Shown one piece after another: positions 46,741-56,917 of a stretch of DNA of 64,000 nt. The notes beneath the pieces were generated by a model. That model saw nothing but the letters and a program-made list of their open reading frames with translations. It searched no databases and was not told the origin of the DNA. The stretch comes from Marinobacter similis. Lineage in GTDB: Bacteria; Pseudomonadota; Gammaproteobacteria; Pseudomonadales; Oleiphilaceae. The stretch lies in NCBI RefSeq assembly GCF_000830985.1, contig NZ_CP007151.1, positions 496,001 to 560,000 of the forward strand, read 5' to 3'. Position 1 is the first letter of the stretch, and every line of letters starts with the position of its first letter. The position numbers and the translations under genes are program-made.

Positions 46741-49378
46741 CTAAGCGCTCAGCTCCTTCGATGCCTGAATATCCACAGGCGGGACCCCGAGGTCCTGCCA
46801 CTTCTCCGGATGGCAGGTAAACAGCAATATCTGATGCCGGCTGGCCGCATCGAACAGGATGCGTTTCATGTCTTCCAGGCGATCGCTGTCACTGTGCACC
46901 AGGGTGTCGTCCAGGATGACCAGCGTTGGCCTTCCTGCTTCCCGCAGCAGATCGGCATAGGCCAGGCGGCTGATGAGGCCCATCTGTTCCCGGGCGCCAA
47001 AGCTCAGTTCAGTGATCTGCCCCAGTTCGCTGCCCCGGCTGAAGGTGCCCGGGCGTAGCTGTTCGTCGACTTCCAGCGACGCTTCCGGAAACAGCACTGA
47101 AAGGTAGTGGTTCAGGTGCTTTTGCAGCGGCGCCTGCAGACGGCGCGTCAGGGCCTGGCGCTTTTCGGTGAGCAGGGTCAGCAACAGGTCCAGTGCCTGG
47201 GCGCGGCGGTGCAATTCCTGATAGCGGCGATTGCACTGATCGTACTCCGCCTCTTTCTCGTTGAGCTGTTCTTCCAGCCTTCCGCGCCCCAGGCCTCCAG
47301 CCTGACTTTGATATCCCGGAGTTCGCGGCCCCGGTTCTCCTGGGTCTGGCGCAGCTGATTGACCGCATTCTGGTAGCGTTCGATATCCTGCCGGAGAAAC
47401 TCAGGGCGGGCATCGCGGATTTCCCGTTCCCGACGTTCGAGGCTGGCTTCCAGTTCGGCCTGCTGTTTTTCGAGGTTCGCCAAGTCGGTGGTTATCTGGC
47501 GGAGTTGCTGTTGCCGTTCCGGGCTCTTTTCTTCATCCGCCAGCCGCTGCCATTCGGTTTGGGCGTTGTCACGAGCCTGTTTTAGCGCAGACAGACTGGA
47601 CTGATGCGCGCGCTCATCGGATTCGGCTTTGTCCAGTGCGGTGCCAGCTCGGGCGAACGCCGCCTCCGCTTCTTCCGGGGCCGGCACATTCTCTTGCGAA
47701 TCCGGTTTGGGAGTGGCTTCCAGTTGTTTTTTGGCTTTCTCCAGCTCGCCCTCCGCCTCGCTCTGGTCCGCGGCAAGTTGCTCAAGGCCTGCCGGCGCCA
47801 GAGATTTAAACAGCTCGTCGGCATGCTTCACAGCTCGTCCAGCACTTTCAAAGGCAGAAAGACGATCCTCCGCCTGTTCCACGGATTCCACGCCAAGAGT
47901 CTTCAGCTGTTCGTCCAGATCTTCCTCAAGGGCTTTTAGCTTCCTCCGGGTGCTGGCCAGCTCTTCCCCGCCTGGCGTGATGCCCAAGGTGCCAACGCCC
48001 GGAATCACCAGGGTCGATTCTTCCAGAAGCTGTTGCTCACCTTGTCCGGTAAGCGATTCTTCGTTCAGCGTCAGTGAGGCGCCAGCATCCAACTGCCAGT
48101 TCAATCGGGTGGCGATGGTCCGTGAGCGAATAGTCTCTTCGTTCAGCTGGTTCCCCGTTGCTCGCAGTTTCTTGACCAACGCTGAATCGATACGATTTTC
48201 CCGGGCCTGCTGCCTGGCTTGCTCCAACTGCTGGTGGTATTCCTTTGCCTTGGCAAGGTTCTGGGTCAGCACCTGTTTTTGCTGTTCAAGCCGGCGGACA
48301 TCCTGCTCAAGCCGCTCCCGGGTTTGCAGTAAACCCGCCAGTTTGCGTTGCTTTTCGGCTTGCTCATAGGCGATTCTGGCTTCGGTTAAACGGCCTGTGA
48401 CCACGGGCGTTTGTGCTTCTGCCACGGAAAGGTCGCGCTCGGCACGATCCAGTTCTGCCTTTCGGCTCTCAAGCTGGCGACTGAGCCTTCCAGGTGTTCC
48501 TTGTTCTGCTGCAACAGGCGGTGGTTTTGCTGTAGCTGGCTGAGCGTGGCTTTCTCCTGGTTCTGTTGCTGCTCCAGGCGCTCAACCTGCTGATAACGTG
48601 CGCGGGCCTCCTCCAGCTGGCGCTGGGCGTCTTCCCATGGGCGCTCGGCCTCGGCCTGATCATAGTCCTGCGCCAGTTTGCCAAGCCGGTCGACCTGCTC
48701 CTGGTATTTATGCACCCGCTCCTTCAGCTCTTCAGTTTCGAGTTCATATTGGGTGCGGTCTTTTTCCAGTTTCAGGTAATCGCCCCGGGGCTTGCCGGTG
48801 CCGGTCAGCAGGGTGTCTCGTTGGCTGCGGACCGTCTCGATCAGGTCGTCGCCCCCAGAACTGGCCACCTCTCCCACCATGGAATTCAGGGCAGACTTCA
48901 GATGATCACCGGCATGCTCTATGGCCTGTTCGATGTCCTGCCCGGTGCCCTGCTCCACCCACAGCAGTCCCGGTATGCCCCAGTGTTCAGCTTTGCTGGC
49001 GCCACGTTTTGGGTACTGGTAGCCCAGCAATTCAGCCAGCTTTTCTTCGGCGTCGTCTTCACTGTAGGTCTCGGTGCCCACAGCCAGGTCGCAGCGTTTG
49101 CGCTGGAGAAAGCTTTTGGTGAGTCGCCAGGTTCGGTCGTCCTGCTCAAACTCCAGCTCAATGGTGGGCGCAGCGGCAGAGTCGCCCCACGGGCGCAGGT
49201 CGTCTACGGCCGTTGAACGGTAGCGCTCGAAAAACGCCGCACGGATGGCGCGTACTAGGGTGCTTTTGCCGGACTCATTTGGGCCGTGAATCAGGTTGAG
49301 GCCGGGTTGCAGGTTGTCCAGAACGAAGGGTTTGCGGAACTGGCGCAGCTGTTCAATACGCATTCGCTGCAGTTTCAT
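46741..49378 (-). CDS. SbcC/YhaN-like AAA ATPase, frame-disrupted
   Basis: About 880 aa after restoring bases near 48470 and 47280. The N-terminal head has the Rad50-type Walker A HGPNESGKSTL at residues about 31-41. A Trp/Gly-rich YhaN-like segment GIPGLLWVEQGTGQDIEQA follows, then long coiled coils. The C-terminal head has a signature-like LSFGAREQMGLISRLAYADL and Walker B PTLVILDDTLVHSD. It should work with the phosphoesterase encoded just upstream in cutting or processing DNA ends. Its ATG overlaps the nuclease stop (ATGA). It is similar to the YhaN-YhaO pair, not the canonical SbcC, as it has no clear zinc-hook CxxC. Confidence 0.85.
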
Positions 49379-50496
49379 TGGCTGGCCTCCTGTTCCCGCT
49401 CTCTGAGCAAGCCCGCCAGAATGGCCAGCGCGTCACGGGCGGCGTCATCCTGCGCGCCTTCCTGCTGTTCACGCAGACTCTCAACCACCTCGCCCACATA
49501 ACCATCGGCTTTCAGGGCCGCAATGTCGTCGTCCGTTGGCGCAAGCTGAAGCCCGCTGCGTTCGCAACGAAGGCTGCGGAATCTGGCTTCAGCGACCGAC
49601 AAGGCCTTCAACAGCGTCTCCTCGCCGGCCAGGGTTACCGAGCCTTCAAGGCGCAGATCGACAACAGCGGAGTCGGGCAAGGCGTTCAAACGCTCCAGCA
49701 ACTGCTCAAGATCAGACTGCACAGCCAGGGTTTCCCGCCACTGGTCCCACTGATACCGCCCCGTTGGAACTCGGGTGACTGTCGGCGTTGCACCTGCCTC
49801 GGGCACTTCAACGATCAGGGCATTGCCGGCTTCGTTATTCTTAAAGCGTTCTGGCTCGGGGGTGCCGCTGTACCAGGTGCGTTCATCAATCTGTTTGGTG
49901 CCGTGCCAGTCGCCCAGGGCGAGGTAATCGACCCTGCTGGCTTTCGCCCGGTCTGGTGCAATCGGATTGGTTGAATCAATCTCGTCCGGCAGCAGGCCCT
50001 GTACACTGCCATGGGCCAAGCCGACTCTGAGAAAACCTTCCGGTGTTTCGTAGCTGCTGAATGGCTCGGTCAGGTCGCCGTAGGTATGGCGTTGGGTCAA
50101 CGGCGCGCAGAGAATGCTGAGGCCCTGGGGTTCCAGATCAATCACGCCGGGCTGAAGCGCCAGATGTACATTCTCCGGCACTGCACCAAGGCGTTCCGCT
50201 CGTGTCCACACGCTCTCTGCCAAGGCGGCGTCGTGGTTGCCTGGCAGCATGACCCAGGGGCCGGTAAACGCTTTCGTGGCGTTGAATACCCTCCTGATAG
50301 TGCGATCGGAAACCGTTTGGGCATCGAAGACGTCGCCGGCGACCAATACCGCATCGCACTGATGCTCATTGGCCAGTTGGGCAAGCGTTTCAATGGCCTC
50401 GAACCGAGCCTCGACCAGGGCCGCACCGTCTTCGGTCTCGAAACGGGTAAAGGCCCGGCCCATCTGCCAGTCTGCCGTATGTAAAAACTTAGGCAT
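49375..50496 (-). CDS. SbcD/YhaO-like DNA exonuclease (metallophosphoesterase)
   Basis: A 373-aa calcineurin-like phosphoesterase of the Mre11/SbcD/YhaO type. Metal-binding motifs: HTADWQMGRAF at the N-terminus (D-x-H is replaced by D-x-Q), AGDVFDAQ, LPGNHDAALA, and later LAHGSVQG with ALGDWHGT. The first motif DWQ in place of DxH is also common in YhaO-like proteins. Four-base overlap with the ATPase gene downstream gives one transcription unit. The frame is intact. Confidence 0.88.
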   Translation of the reverse strand: MPKFLHTADWQMGRAFTRFETEDGAALVEARFEAIETLAQLANEHQCDAVLVAGDVFDAQTVSDRTIRRVFNATKAFTGPWVMLPGNHDAALAESVWTRAERLGAVPENVHLALQPGVIDLEPQGLSILCAPLTQRHTYGDLTEPFSSYETPEGFLRVGLAHGSVQGLLPDEIDSTNPIAPDRAKASRVDYLALGDWHGTKQIDERTWYSGTPEPERFKNNEAGNALIVEVPEAGATPTVTRVPTGRYQWDQWRETLAVQSDLEQLLERLNALPDSAVVDLRLEGSVTLAGEETLLKALSVAEARFRSLRCERSGLQLAPTDDDIAALKADGYVGEVVESLREQQEGAQDDAARDALAILAGLLREREQEASQ

Positions 50497-50611
50497 TTTA
50501 TCTACCTGAAAGATCTGGAAATTTTGGCGTTATTCTAAACTACTCGCGCCTGTTTTACAGATGCGGTAGGGCAATGAACGGCGTTCGAAAGGAGCTTGTT
50601 TGCTAGGGAAG

Positions 50612-53482
50612 CTACGCCGGGCTCAGCCTGCAGGCTGCATACTTGAACTCCGGGATCTTTCCGAACGGATCCAGTGCCGGATTGGTGAGTAAGTTCGCCG
50701 CCGCCTCAACAAAGGCGAAGGGAACGAACACCATGCCCTCCGGCATGGTCTGATCGACCCGCGCTGTCAGGGTGATGGTGCCGCGGCGGGTGGTAATTTG
50801 AATGTCATTACCCGAGGTTACGCCTATGCGATCCAGCTCCGCTGGTGCCAGATAGGCTGCAGCTTCGGGTTCCCGCTCATCCAGCACCCGGCTGCGACGG
50901 GTCATGGCACCCGTATGCCAGTGTTCAAGCAAACGCCCGGTGGTCAGCACAATGGGATAGGCCCCATCCACCGGCTCATCCGGTGGCAGCGGGCTGGCCG
51001 GTGAGAACCTGGCACGGCCTCCTGCGCGCGGGAAGGCATCGGAGAAGACAACGTCCTGGCCTGGGGCGCCATCCGCGGGGCATGGATAGGTTACGGACCC
51101 TTCGCGCTCCAGGCGAGACCAGGAGATATGATCGAGTGAATGCATGCCCTGCTTCATCTCTTCAAACACTTGCTCGGGGCCGACGTAGTTCCAGGCCAGC
51201 CCGAAACGCCGGGCGATTTCCTGAATAACCCACCAGTCGGGCTTTGCCTCTCCCGGCGGCGGTAATGCGGCACGGCCCATTTGCACCTGGCGGTTGGTGT
51301 TGGTAACGGTGCCAGACTTTTCCGACCAGGCTGCGGCAGGCAGGATAACGTCGGCAAACTGGGCGGTCTCTGTGACAAACAGGTCCTGAACCACCAGGTG
51401 TTCCAGGGCAGCGAGCGCGGCCCGGGCGTGGGTCAGGTCCGGATCGGACATCGCGGGGTTTTCCCCGAGGATGTACATGCCCTTGATGGTGCCCGCCTTG
51501 ATGGCGTCCATAATCTCTACAACGGTGAGGCCCGGCTCCGGGTCCAGCTCGGTGTTCCAGAGTTCTTCGAAGGCGGCGCGCAACTGCGCATCACCGACCG
51601 GTTGGTAATCGGGCAGCACCATGGGAATCAAACCGGCATCGGAGGCACCCTGCACGTTGTTCTGCCCCCGCAATGGGTGCAGGCCGGTACCGGGCCGGCC
51701 GGTGTGGCCGCATGTGAGCGCCAGGGAAATCAGGCATCGGGCGTTGTCGGTGCCGTGCACATGTTGGGAGATGCCCATGCCCCAGAAAATCATCGCGCGC
51801 TCCGCACCCGCATAGGCTCGGGCCACTTCACGAATGGTGTCGGGCGCCACGCCGCAGACCGGGCTCATCACTTCCGGGGTCATACCTTCGACACTCGCTG
51901 CCAACGCCTCGAAGCCTTCGGTGTGGGTATCGATGTAATCCTTGTCGACAAGCCCCTCGCTGATAATCACATTGAGCATGGCGTTGAAGAGCGACACGTC
52001 GCCACCCGGCGAGAAGCGCAGGCTGCGCCAGGCATAGGCATCCAGCGCCTGGCCCCGGGGGTCGATGATGATCAGTTTGGTGCCATTTCGTGCCGCCTGT
52101 TTGAAGTAGGTGGCGGCCACCGGGTGGTTTACCGCCGGGTTGCAGCCGGTGAGGATGACCACATCCGCCTCAAGCGCCTGCATGAAGGAAGCGGTCACGG
52201 CGCCAGAACCCAGGCACTCCATCAACGCGGCCACGGAGCTGGCGTGGCAAAGCCGCGTGCAATGGTCAACGTGATTGGAACCGAAACCGGTGCGCACGAG
52301 CTTCTGGAACAGCCAGGCTTCTTCGTTGGAGCACTTGGCGCTGCCGAAGCCGGCGAGCGCATCTGGACCGTGTTGGGCTTTAAGTTTAGTCAGTCCACTT
52401 GCAGCAAGATCCAGCGCTTCGTCCCAGCTTGCCTCTCGAAAGTGCGTTAACGGGTTGGCGGGATCAAAGTCGGGGTCGAGCCCCTTGGGGACGCCCTCTC
52501 GTCGAATCAGCGGACGGGTGAGCCTTGCCGGGTGAGACGGATAATCGAAGCCGAAACGGCCTTTCACGCATAGGCGGCCCTGGTTTGACGGGCCGTCTTT
52601 GCCTTCAACAAACAGGATGCGTCCTCGTTGCTCGCCTGTTTCTGATTCGGCAGGCGCGGGTTCGTCTTTCACGTGATAGGTCAGTTGGCAGCCCACCCCG
52701 CAATAGGGGCAAACAGAGTCCACAGTGCGATCGGCCGTGGCGGAGTCTCCGCAGCCCTGGGCATCAATGAGGGTGGCGGGCATGAGCGCGCCCGTCGGGC
52801 AGGCCTGCACGCATTCGCCACAGGCAACGCAGGTGCTGTCGCCCATGGGATCATCGAAATCGAAGACCACTTTGGAGGCGGCACCGCGATGCGCCAGGCC
52901 GATGACATCGTTGCCCTGCACTTCGCGGCAGGCGCGCTCGCACAGGCCGCAGGTGATGCAGGCGTCCAGATTCACGTTCATGGCAGAGTGAGTAGCGTCA
53001 TGGCCACGGGCGTGGGCCAGTGAATCAGAGCGTGGCTCAACATGGTGAACCGTAGGCACGTTGCGCTCTGAATGAGCCGGGATACGACGGCGCACTTCAC
53101 TGGCATCAATGGCCAGTTGATCCGCCGTACGCCACAGATGGCTGGACCGGTCCGGGCTCTCCCCTCGCTCAGGCTGATCGGCCAGCAGTAATTCAAGCAC
53201 GCTTTTCCGGGCCGCCTGAACACGTGAGGAGCCTGCGCTTCGCACTACCATGCCGGGCAATGCCTCGCGGATACAGCTTGCAGCGAGCACCCGCTCACCC
53301 TCCACTTCCACCATGCAGGCACGACAATTGCCATCCGCTCGATACCCAGGGGCGTCTTTGAAGCACAAGTGCGGGATGGTCTCGCCTGCGCGCTTGGCTA
53401 CCTGCCATAGGGTTTCGCCGGGGAAGGCCTGAACCTCGATATCGTCCAGGGTCAGGGTAAAACTGGTGGTTGCACCGTCCAT
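50612..53482 (-). CDS. fdsA: NAD-dependent formate dehydrogenase alpha subunit
   Basis: A 956-aa molybdo- or tungsto-enzyme subunit oxidising formate to CO2. In order: an N-terminal 2Fe-2S ferredoxin domain (Cys in PHLCFKDAPGYRADGNCRAC), two 4Fe-4S clusters (CITCGLCERACREV; CVACGECVQACPTG), the catalytic-domain cluster VCPYCGVGCQLTYHV, and the active-site Mo ligand in RLCHASS, a cysteine rather than selenocysteine. The C-terminal molybdopterin-dinucleotide domain (TTGRLLEHWHTGAMTRRS) is complete. It follows fdsB by 11 bases. The frame is intact. Confidence 0.94.
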   Translation of the reverse strand: MDGATTSFTLTLDDIEVQAFPGETLWQVAKRAGETIPHLCFKDAPGYRADGNCRACMVEVEGERVLAASCIREALPGMVVRSAGSSRVQAARKSVLELLLADQPERGESPDRSSHLWRTADQLAIDASEVRRRIPAHSERNVPTVHHVEPRSDSLAHARGHDATHSAMNVNLDACITCGLCERACREVQGNDVIGLAHRGAASKVVFDFDDPMGDSTCVACGECVQACPTGALMPATLIDAQGCGDSATADRTVDSVCPYCGVGCQLTYHVKDEPAPAESETGEQRGRILFVEGKDGPSNQGRLCVKGRFGFDYPSHPARLTRPLIRREGVPKGLDPDFDPANPLTHFREASWDEALDLAASGLTKLKAQHGPDALAGFGSAKCSNEEAWLFQKLVRTGFGSNHVDHCTRLCHASSVAALMECLGSGAVTASFMQALEADVVILTGCNPAVNHPVAATYFKQAARNGTKLIIIDPRGQALDAYAWRSLRFSPGGDVSLFNAMLNVIISEGLVDKDYIDTHTEGFEALAASVEGMTPEVMSPVCGVAPDTIREVARAYAGAERAMIFWGMGISQHVHGTDNARCLISLALTCGHTGRPGTGLHPLRGQNNVQGASDAGLIPMVLPDYQPVGDAQLRAAFEELWNTELDPEPGLTVVEIMDAIKAGTIKGMYILGENPAMSDPDLTHARAALAALEHLVVQDLFVTETAQFADVILPAAAWSEKSGTVTNTNRQVQMGRAALPPPGEAKPDWWVIQEIARRFGLAWNYVGPEQVFEEMKQGMHSLDHISWSRLEREGSVTYPCPADGAPGQDVVFSDAFPRAGGRARFSPASPLPPDEPVDGAYPIVLTTGRLLEHWHTGAMTRRSRVLDEREPEAAAYLAPAELDRIGVTSGNDIQITTRRGTITLTARVDQTMPEGMVFVPFAFVEAAANLLTNPALDPFGKIPEFKYAACRLSPA

Positions 53483-53493
53483 GGCTGCCTCCC

Positions 53494-55209
53494 CTAACCT
53501 TTCGCGATCAGGTTGCTGCTGGCAAGTTCGCTGCGGAAGTCTCGCAGCAGACTCAGCACAGGATTGGGTGCGGCCTGGCCGAGACCGCAGATGGACGCAT
53601 CCGCCATCACTCTGGCCAACTGTTGGAGCGTCTGCTCATCCCAGGTATTGCGCTCCAGCAAGGTAAGCATTTTCTCGGTGCCCATACGACAAGGCGTGCA
53701 CTGGCCGCAGGATTCATCCGCAAAGAAGCCCAACAGGTTGGCTGCCGCAGCCTGCAAATCGTCCTGATCAGACAGAACGATCACGGCAGCGGAGCCGATG
53801 AAGCAGCCGTGCTCCTGGAGAGTGTCGAAATCAAGCGGGATGTCCGCTTTGTTGGCCGGCAGTATGCCGCCGGACGCCCCACCGGGCAGATAGGCCAGCA
53901 GGCGATGACCTTCGGCCATGCCGCCGCAATACTCCTCGATCAATTCATTGAGGGTGATGCCTGCGGGTGCGAGATGAACCCCAGGCCGCGCGACCCGGCC
54001 GGACACCGAAAAGCTACGAAGCCCCTTGCGACCATGCCGCCCCTGGCTGGCGAACCAGTCGGCGCCCTGGGCGTGAATGCGCGGAATCCAGTAAACGGTC
54101 TCGACGTTGTTAACCAGGGTGGGCTGGTTAAACAATCCCTTCTGGGCCACAAACGGCGGGCGATGGCGTGGTTTGCCGGGTTTGCCCTCCAGAGACTCGA
54201 TCAGGGCGGATTCTTCGCCGCAGATATAGGCGCCCGCGCCACGGCGCAAAATTACGAAGCCCCGCTCAACGATTCCGGCTGATTCCAGCTCGGCTATGGC
54301 CTCTTGCAGCACACGGTGCAGGCAGGGATATTCATCCCGCAGATATATGTAGAGGGCCTTCGCCTCAACCGCCCAGGCGCTAACCAGCGCACCTTCCAGA
54401 AAAACATGGGGTTCGCGTTCCAGGTAATAGCGATCCTTGAACGTACCCGGTTCCCCCTCGTCGGCATTGATCACCGCGTAGCGTGGCCCGGGTTCGGCTC
54501 TCACGGCCTGCCATTTGCGATAGGTGGGGAAACCCGCGCCGCCGAGGCCGCGCAAGCCGGCCTGCTCAAGTTCTTCCGCAAGGGACTCGACCGCAACCCG
54601 GCCGTCGCGGCAATCCTTCAGCAACTGATAACCACCCGCGGACCGATAATCCGCCAGCTTCTGCCAGTGGATGTCGTCGGGTTGAACCTGCTTTTGTTCC
54701 ACTGCCGCGCCAACCGCCTGGGCAGTGGCGTTGCATACATGATGTTGCCCCACGGCCACCACGGGTGGTGTATCACAGCGCCCCATACAGGGCGCGTGGA
54801 CCACACGCACCTGGCTCGGGTCAGTCCCATCAGCCAGTGCCTCATGCAGTGCGCCTGCTCCCGCCAGTTGGCACGAAAGCGAGTCGCATACCCGAAGTGT
54901 TATTGCCGGTGGTGGCGATTGCTCGTCATGAACAACATCGAAATGGGCATAAAACGTGGCCGTTTCATAAATGGCGGCCATGGGCAGGTTCATGAATGAA
55001 GAGAGGGCCCGGAGACGGGGCATGGAGAGGTAGCCCTCGGCATCCTGAAGTACATGCAGGTGCTCGATCAGTCGATCGCGGTGGCGCAACGACGAATCAG
55101 TACGTTCGTCACCGATCAGGTGCCGCAGCGCTGACAGTACCGACGGTTCCAGTTGTCGGCCACGAAGGCCGGAACGCCGGCGTTTGACCTTCTGTTCGTC
55201 TGTTTTCAT
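53494..55209 (-). CDS. fdsB: NAD-dependent formate dehydrogenase FdsG-FdsB fusion subunit
   Basis: A 571-aa fusion. The first part (residues about 15-165) is the thioredoxin-like FdsG/NuoE domain with a 2Fe-2S cluster (VCDSLSCQLAG; HAPCMGRC). The second part is FdsB/NuoF: FMN- and NADH-binding LRGLGGAGFPTYRKW, INADEGEPGTFKDRYY, ICGEESALIESLEG, and the 4Fe-4S motif CGQCTPCRMGTEK. It passes formate electrons to NAD+. ATG 55209 is preferred over the earlier ATG 55236, whose extra residues have no counterpart in the family. No fdsC/fdhD or fdsD is in the window. The frame is intact. Confidence 0.9.
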   Translation of the reverse strand: MKTDEQKVKRRRSGLRGRQLEPSVLSALRHLIGDERTDSSLRHRDRLIEHLHVLQDAEGYLSMPRLRALSSFMNLPMAAIYETATFYAHFDVVHDEQSPPPAITLRVCDSLSCQLAGAGALHEALADGTDPSQVRVVHAPCMGRCDTPPVVAVGQHHVCNATAQAVGAAVEQKQVQPDDIHWQKLADYRSAGGYQLLKDCRDGRVAVESLAEELEQAGLRGLGGAGFPTYRKWQAVRAEPGPRYAVINADEGEPGTFKDRYYLEREPHVFLEGALVSAWAVEAKALYIYLRDEYPCLHRVLQEAIAELESAGIVERGFVILRRGAGAYICGEESALIESLEGKPGKPRHRPPFVAQKGLFNQPTLVNNVETVYWIPRIHAQGADWFASQGRHGRKGLRSFSVSGRVARPGVHLAPAGITLNELIEEYCGGMAEGHRLLAYLPGGASGGILPANKADIPLDFDTLQEHGCFIGSAAVIVLSDQDDLQAAAANLLGFFADESCGQCTPCRMGTEKMLTLLERNTWDEQTLQQLARVMADASICGLGQAAPNPVLSLLRDFRSELASSNLIAKG

Positions 55210-55377
55210 TATTTTCGACCACGCACCGAAGCACAACAGACAGCATTTTCTGCTGGTCTGGCAGTTTACAAGTCATTGAAGCATAGCAGTGTGTCGAGGC
55301 ACCAGAAGATCGGGAATTAGCTGCACAGCGAGACGAATCTGGCTTGGAGCTTGAATCTTGATAAGAGGGGGTAAAAA

Positions 55378-55451
55378 TGGAGGCGCGGGTCGGAATCGAA
55401 CCGGCGTACACGGAGTTGCAGTCCGCTGCATAACCACTCTGCCACCGCGCC
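55378..55451 (-). tRNA. tRNA-Cys (GCA)
   Basis: A full cloverleaf on the minus strand: acceptor GGCGCGG / CCGCGCC, D arm GTGGTTA, anticodon loop with GCA, T arm GGTTCGATTCC, and encoded TCCA end. It is about 66 bases past tRNA-Gly and probably transcribed with it. Confidence 0.95.
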
Positions 55452-55517
55452 GGGTAAAAGTCCGTATAGGAGGAGGACTTTCATGCTCTCAGGTGGGCAT
55501 TGAGAGACTGTGTTAAC

Positions 55518-55593
55518 TGGAGCGGGAAACGAGATTCGAACTCGCGACCCCAACCTTGGCAAGGTTGTGCTCTACCAACTGAGCTATTCCCGC
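55518..55593 (-). tRNA. tRNA-Gly (GCC)
   Basis: A full cloverleaf on the minus strand: acceptor GCGGGAA / TTCCCGC, D arm AGCTCAGTTGGTAGAGC, anticodon loop TTGCCAA with GCC, T arm GAGTTCGAATCTC, and encoded TCCA end. First gene of a tRNA-Gly/tRNA-Cys unit matching glyW-cysT of other gammaproteobacteria. Confidence 0.97.
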
Positions 55594-55610
55594 TTGGTCA
55601 ACGAGGGCGT

Positions 55611-55638
55611 ATTCTACGGATTCGGCCGATTCCGTCAA
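55611..55638 (-). promoter_or_regulatory. Sigma-70 promoter of the tRNA-Gly/tRNA-Cys unit
   Basis: On the minus strand TTGACG and TAGAAT are separated by 16 bases, with a GC-rich discriminator (ACGCCCTCG) just before tRNA-Gly. That discriminator is typical of stringently controlled stable-RNA promoters. Confidence 0.8.
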
Positions 55639-55737
55639 CCTCTTTTTTCAACTTTTTGTTTTATAATGATTTCTGGACAATTTTTAGCCGCCTTCCGTCA
55701 GAATGCCCGGCTTCAGACAGACCAAATAGCAGCATGA

Positions 55738-55743
55738 TATACT
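55738..55743 (+). promoter_or_regulatory. Probable -10 element of the thi riboswitch transcript
   Basis: TATACT lies eight bases before the riboswitch P1 stem, so transcription would start at its 5' edge. A weak -35 (GACAGA, 55715-55720) is 17 bases upstream. Confidence 0.4.
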
Positions 55744-55751
55744 TCGGCCAA

Positions 55752-55833
55752 CTCAACGGGGTGCCCTCCTAGACACAGGGCTGAGACCAGACCCGCGGAA
55801 CCTGATCCGGATTATGCCGGCGAAGGGATTGAG
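55752..55833 (+). ncRNA. TPP riboswitch (THI element)
   Basis: P1 pairs CTCAA with TTGAG. The conserved thi-box cores are present: GGGGTGCCC, then GGGCTGAGA, ACCCGCGGAACCTGATCCGG, and TGCCGGCGAAGGGA. It lies 67 bases before thiB, so the thiamine transporter operon should be shut down by thiamine pyrophosphate. The non-coding stretch 55594-55899 thus holds the tRNA promoter, the thi promoter and this riboswitch. A GC hairpin near 55845-55890 (CCGCGCCATGG; TTTTCCCGGAGG) could carry the expression platform at the thiB ribosome-binding site. Confidence 0.95.
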
Positions 55834-55899
55834 TGCTCACCAAGGTTGGTGGCCCGCGCCATGGTTGCTCCCCCAGTTTTCCCGGAGGAATCTACAACC

Positions 55900-56902
55900 A
55901 TGCACTTACCTGCTGCACGCTTACTGCTTGCCCTGCTTCTGCCGCTAACTGCCGCAGCTCAGGCGGCCAGCGAACTGACTGTTTATACCTATTCTTCCTT
56001 TGCCTCAGACTGGCCCCGGCCCTGCCGTAAAAGCCGCGTTTGAGGAGCAATGCAGCTGCCGCGTGAACTTCGTGGTTCTGGAAAGCGGCGGCGACATCCT
56101 CCAGCGGCTTCGCCTTGAAGGCGATAGCAGTGAGGCGGACGTGGTTCTGGGACTGGATACCGGCACAATGGATACTGCCCGAAAGGCCGGATTTCTGGCT
56201 GCCCATCAGATTGACACCAGTTCTCTAAACCTGCCCATTGACTGGGCCGACGACCTGTTCGTGCCCTTCGACTGGGGCTATTTTGCGTTTGTCTACGACA
56301 CTGAGCAATTGCCCAATCCGCCAGCCAGCCTGGAAGAATTGATTGCTGCGCCGGATGATTTGAAGATCATCGTCCAGGACCCGCGCACCAGCACCCCGGG
56401 TCTGGGACTTTTATTGTGGCTGCGCCATGTCTACGGAGACCAGGCGCCAGAGAAATGGACACAGCTCAAGGACAAGATTCTGACCACCACCAAGAGCTGG
56501 AGCGATGGCTACTTTTCGCTGTTCATGAATGGCGAAGCACCGATGATCTTGTCCTACAGCACCTCGCCCGCCTATCACATGGCGATCGATAAAACCGACC
56601 GTTATCAGGCGGCGAATTTTGCCGAGGGGCACTACCTGCAAGTGGAAGTAGCTGCTCTGGTAGATTCCTCTGATCAGAAAGAGCTGGGCCGAGAGTTTCT
56701 GCAGTTTATGCTGACCGACGAGTTCCAGCGTCACATCCCCCTGAAGAACGCGATGTATCCGGCCATCAACCTTGGCCCTGAATTGCCCGATGTCTTCAAT
56801 AAACTGATCACTCCAAGCGAAACCCGGTACTTTGAGCCCGCGGAAGTGGCCGAAAATCGGCGCGCCTGGCTGGACGAATGGCTGAACGCCATGACCCGAT
56901 AA
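55900..56902 (+). CDS. thiB: Thiamine ABC transporter periplasmic binding protein, frame-disrupted
   Basis: Periplasmic receptor for thiamine and its phosphates. Signal peptide at residues 1-23 (LLLALLLPLTAAAQAA), then the ThiB sequence LTVYTYSSFASDW, followed in the next frame by GPGPAVKAAFEEQCSCRVNF, VVLGLDTGTMD, FVPFDWGYFAFVYD, VQDPRTSTPGLGLLLWLRH and LSYSTSPAYHM. The frame change near 56011 is repaired by two extra Gs in a G-run (TGGGGC reduced to TGGC), a telling homopolymer deletion. About 334 aa. GGAGG stands before ATG 55900. Controlled by the TPP riboswitch. Confidence 0.94.
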
Positions 56903-56917
56903 CCGGGCCAGAAGTTT

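Noticed and set aside
55378-55593. tRNA genes as an integration site for the defence region.
   Set aside because: No integrase gene and no repeated tRNA 3' end were seen at 27-50 kb or nearby. The fds genes lie between the island and the tRNAs.
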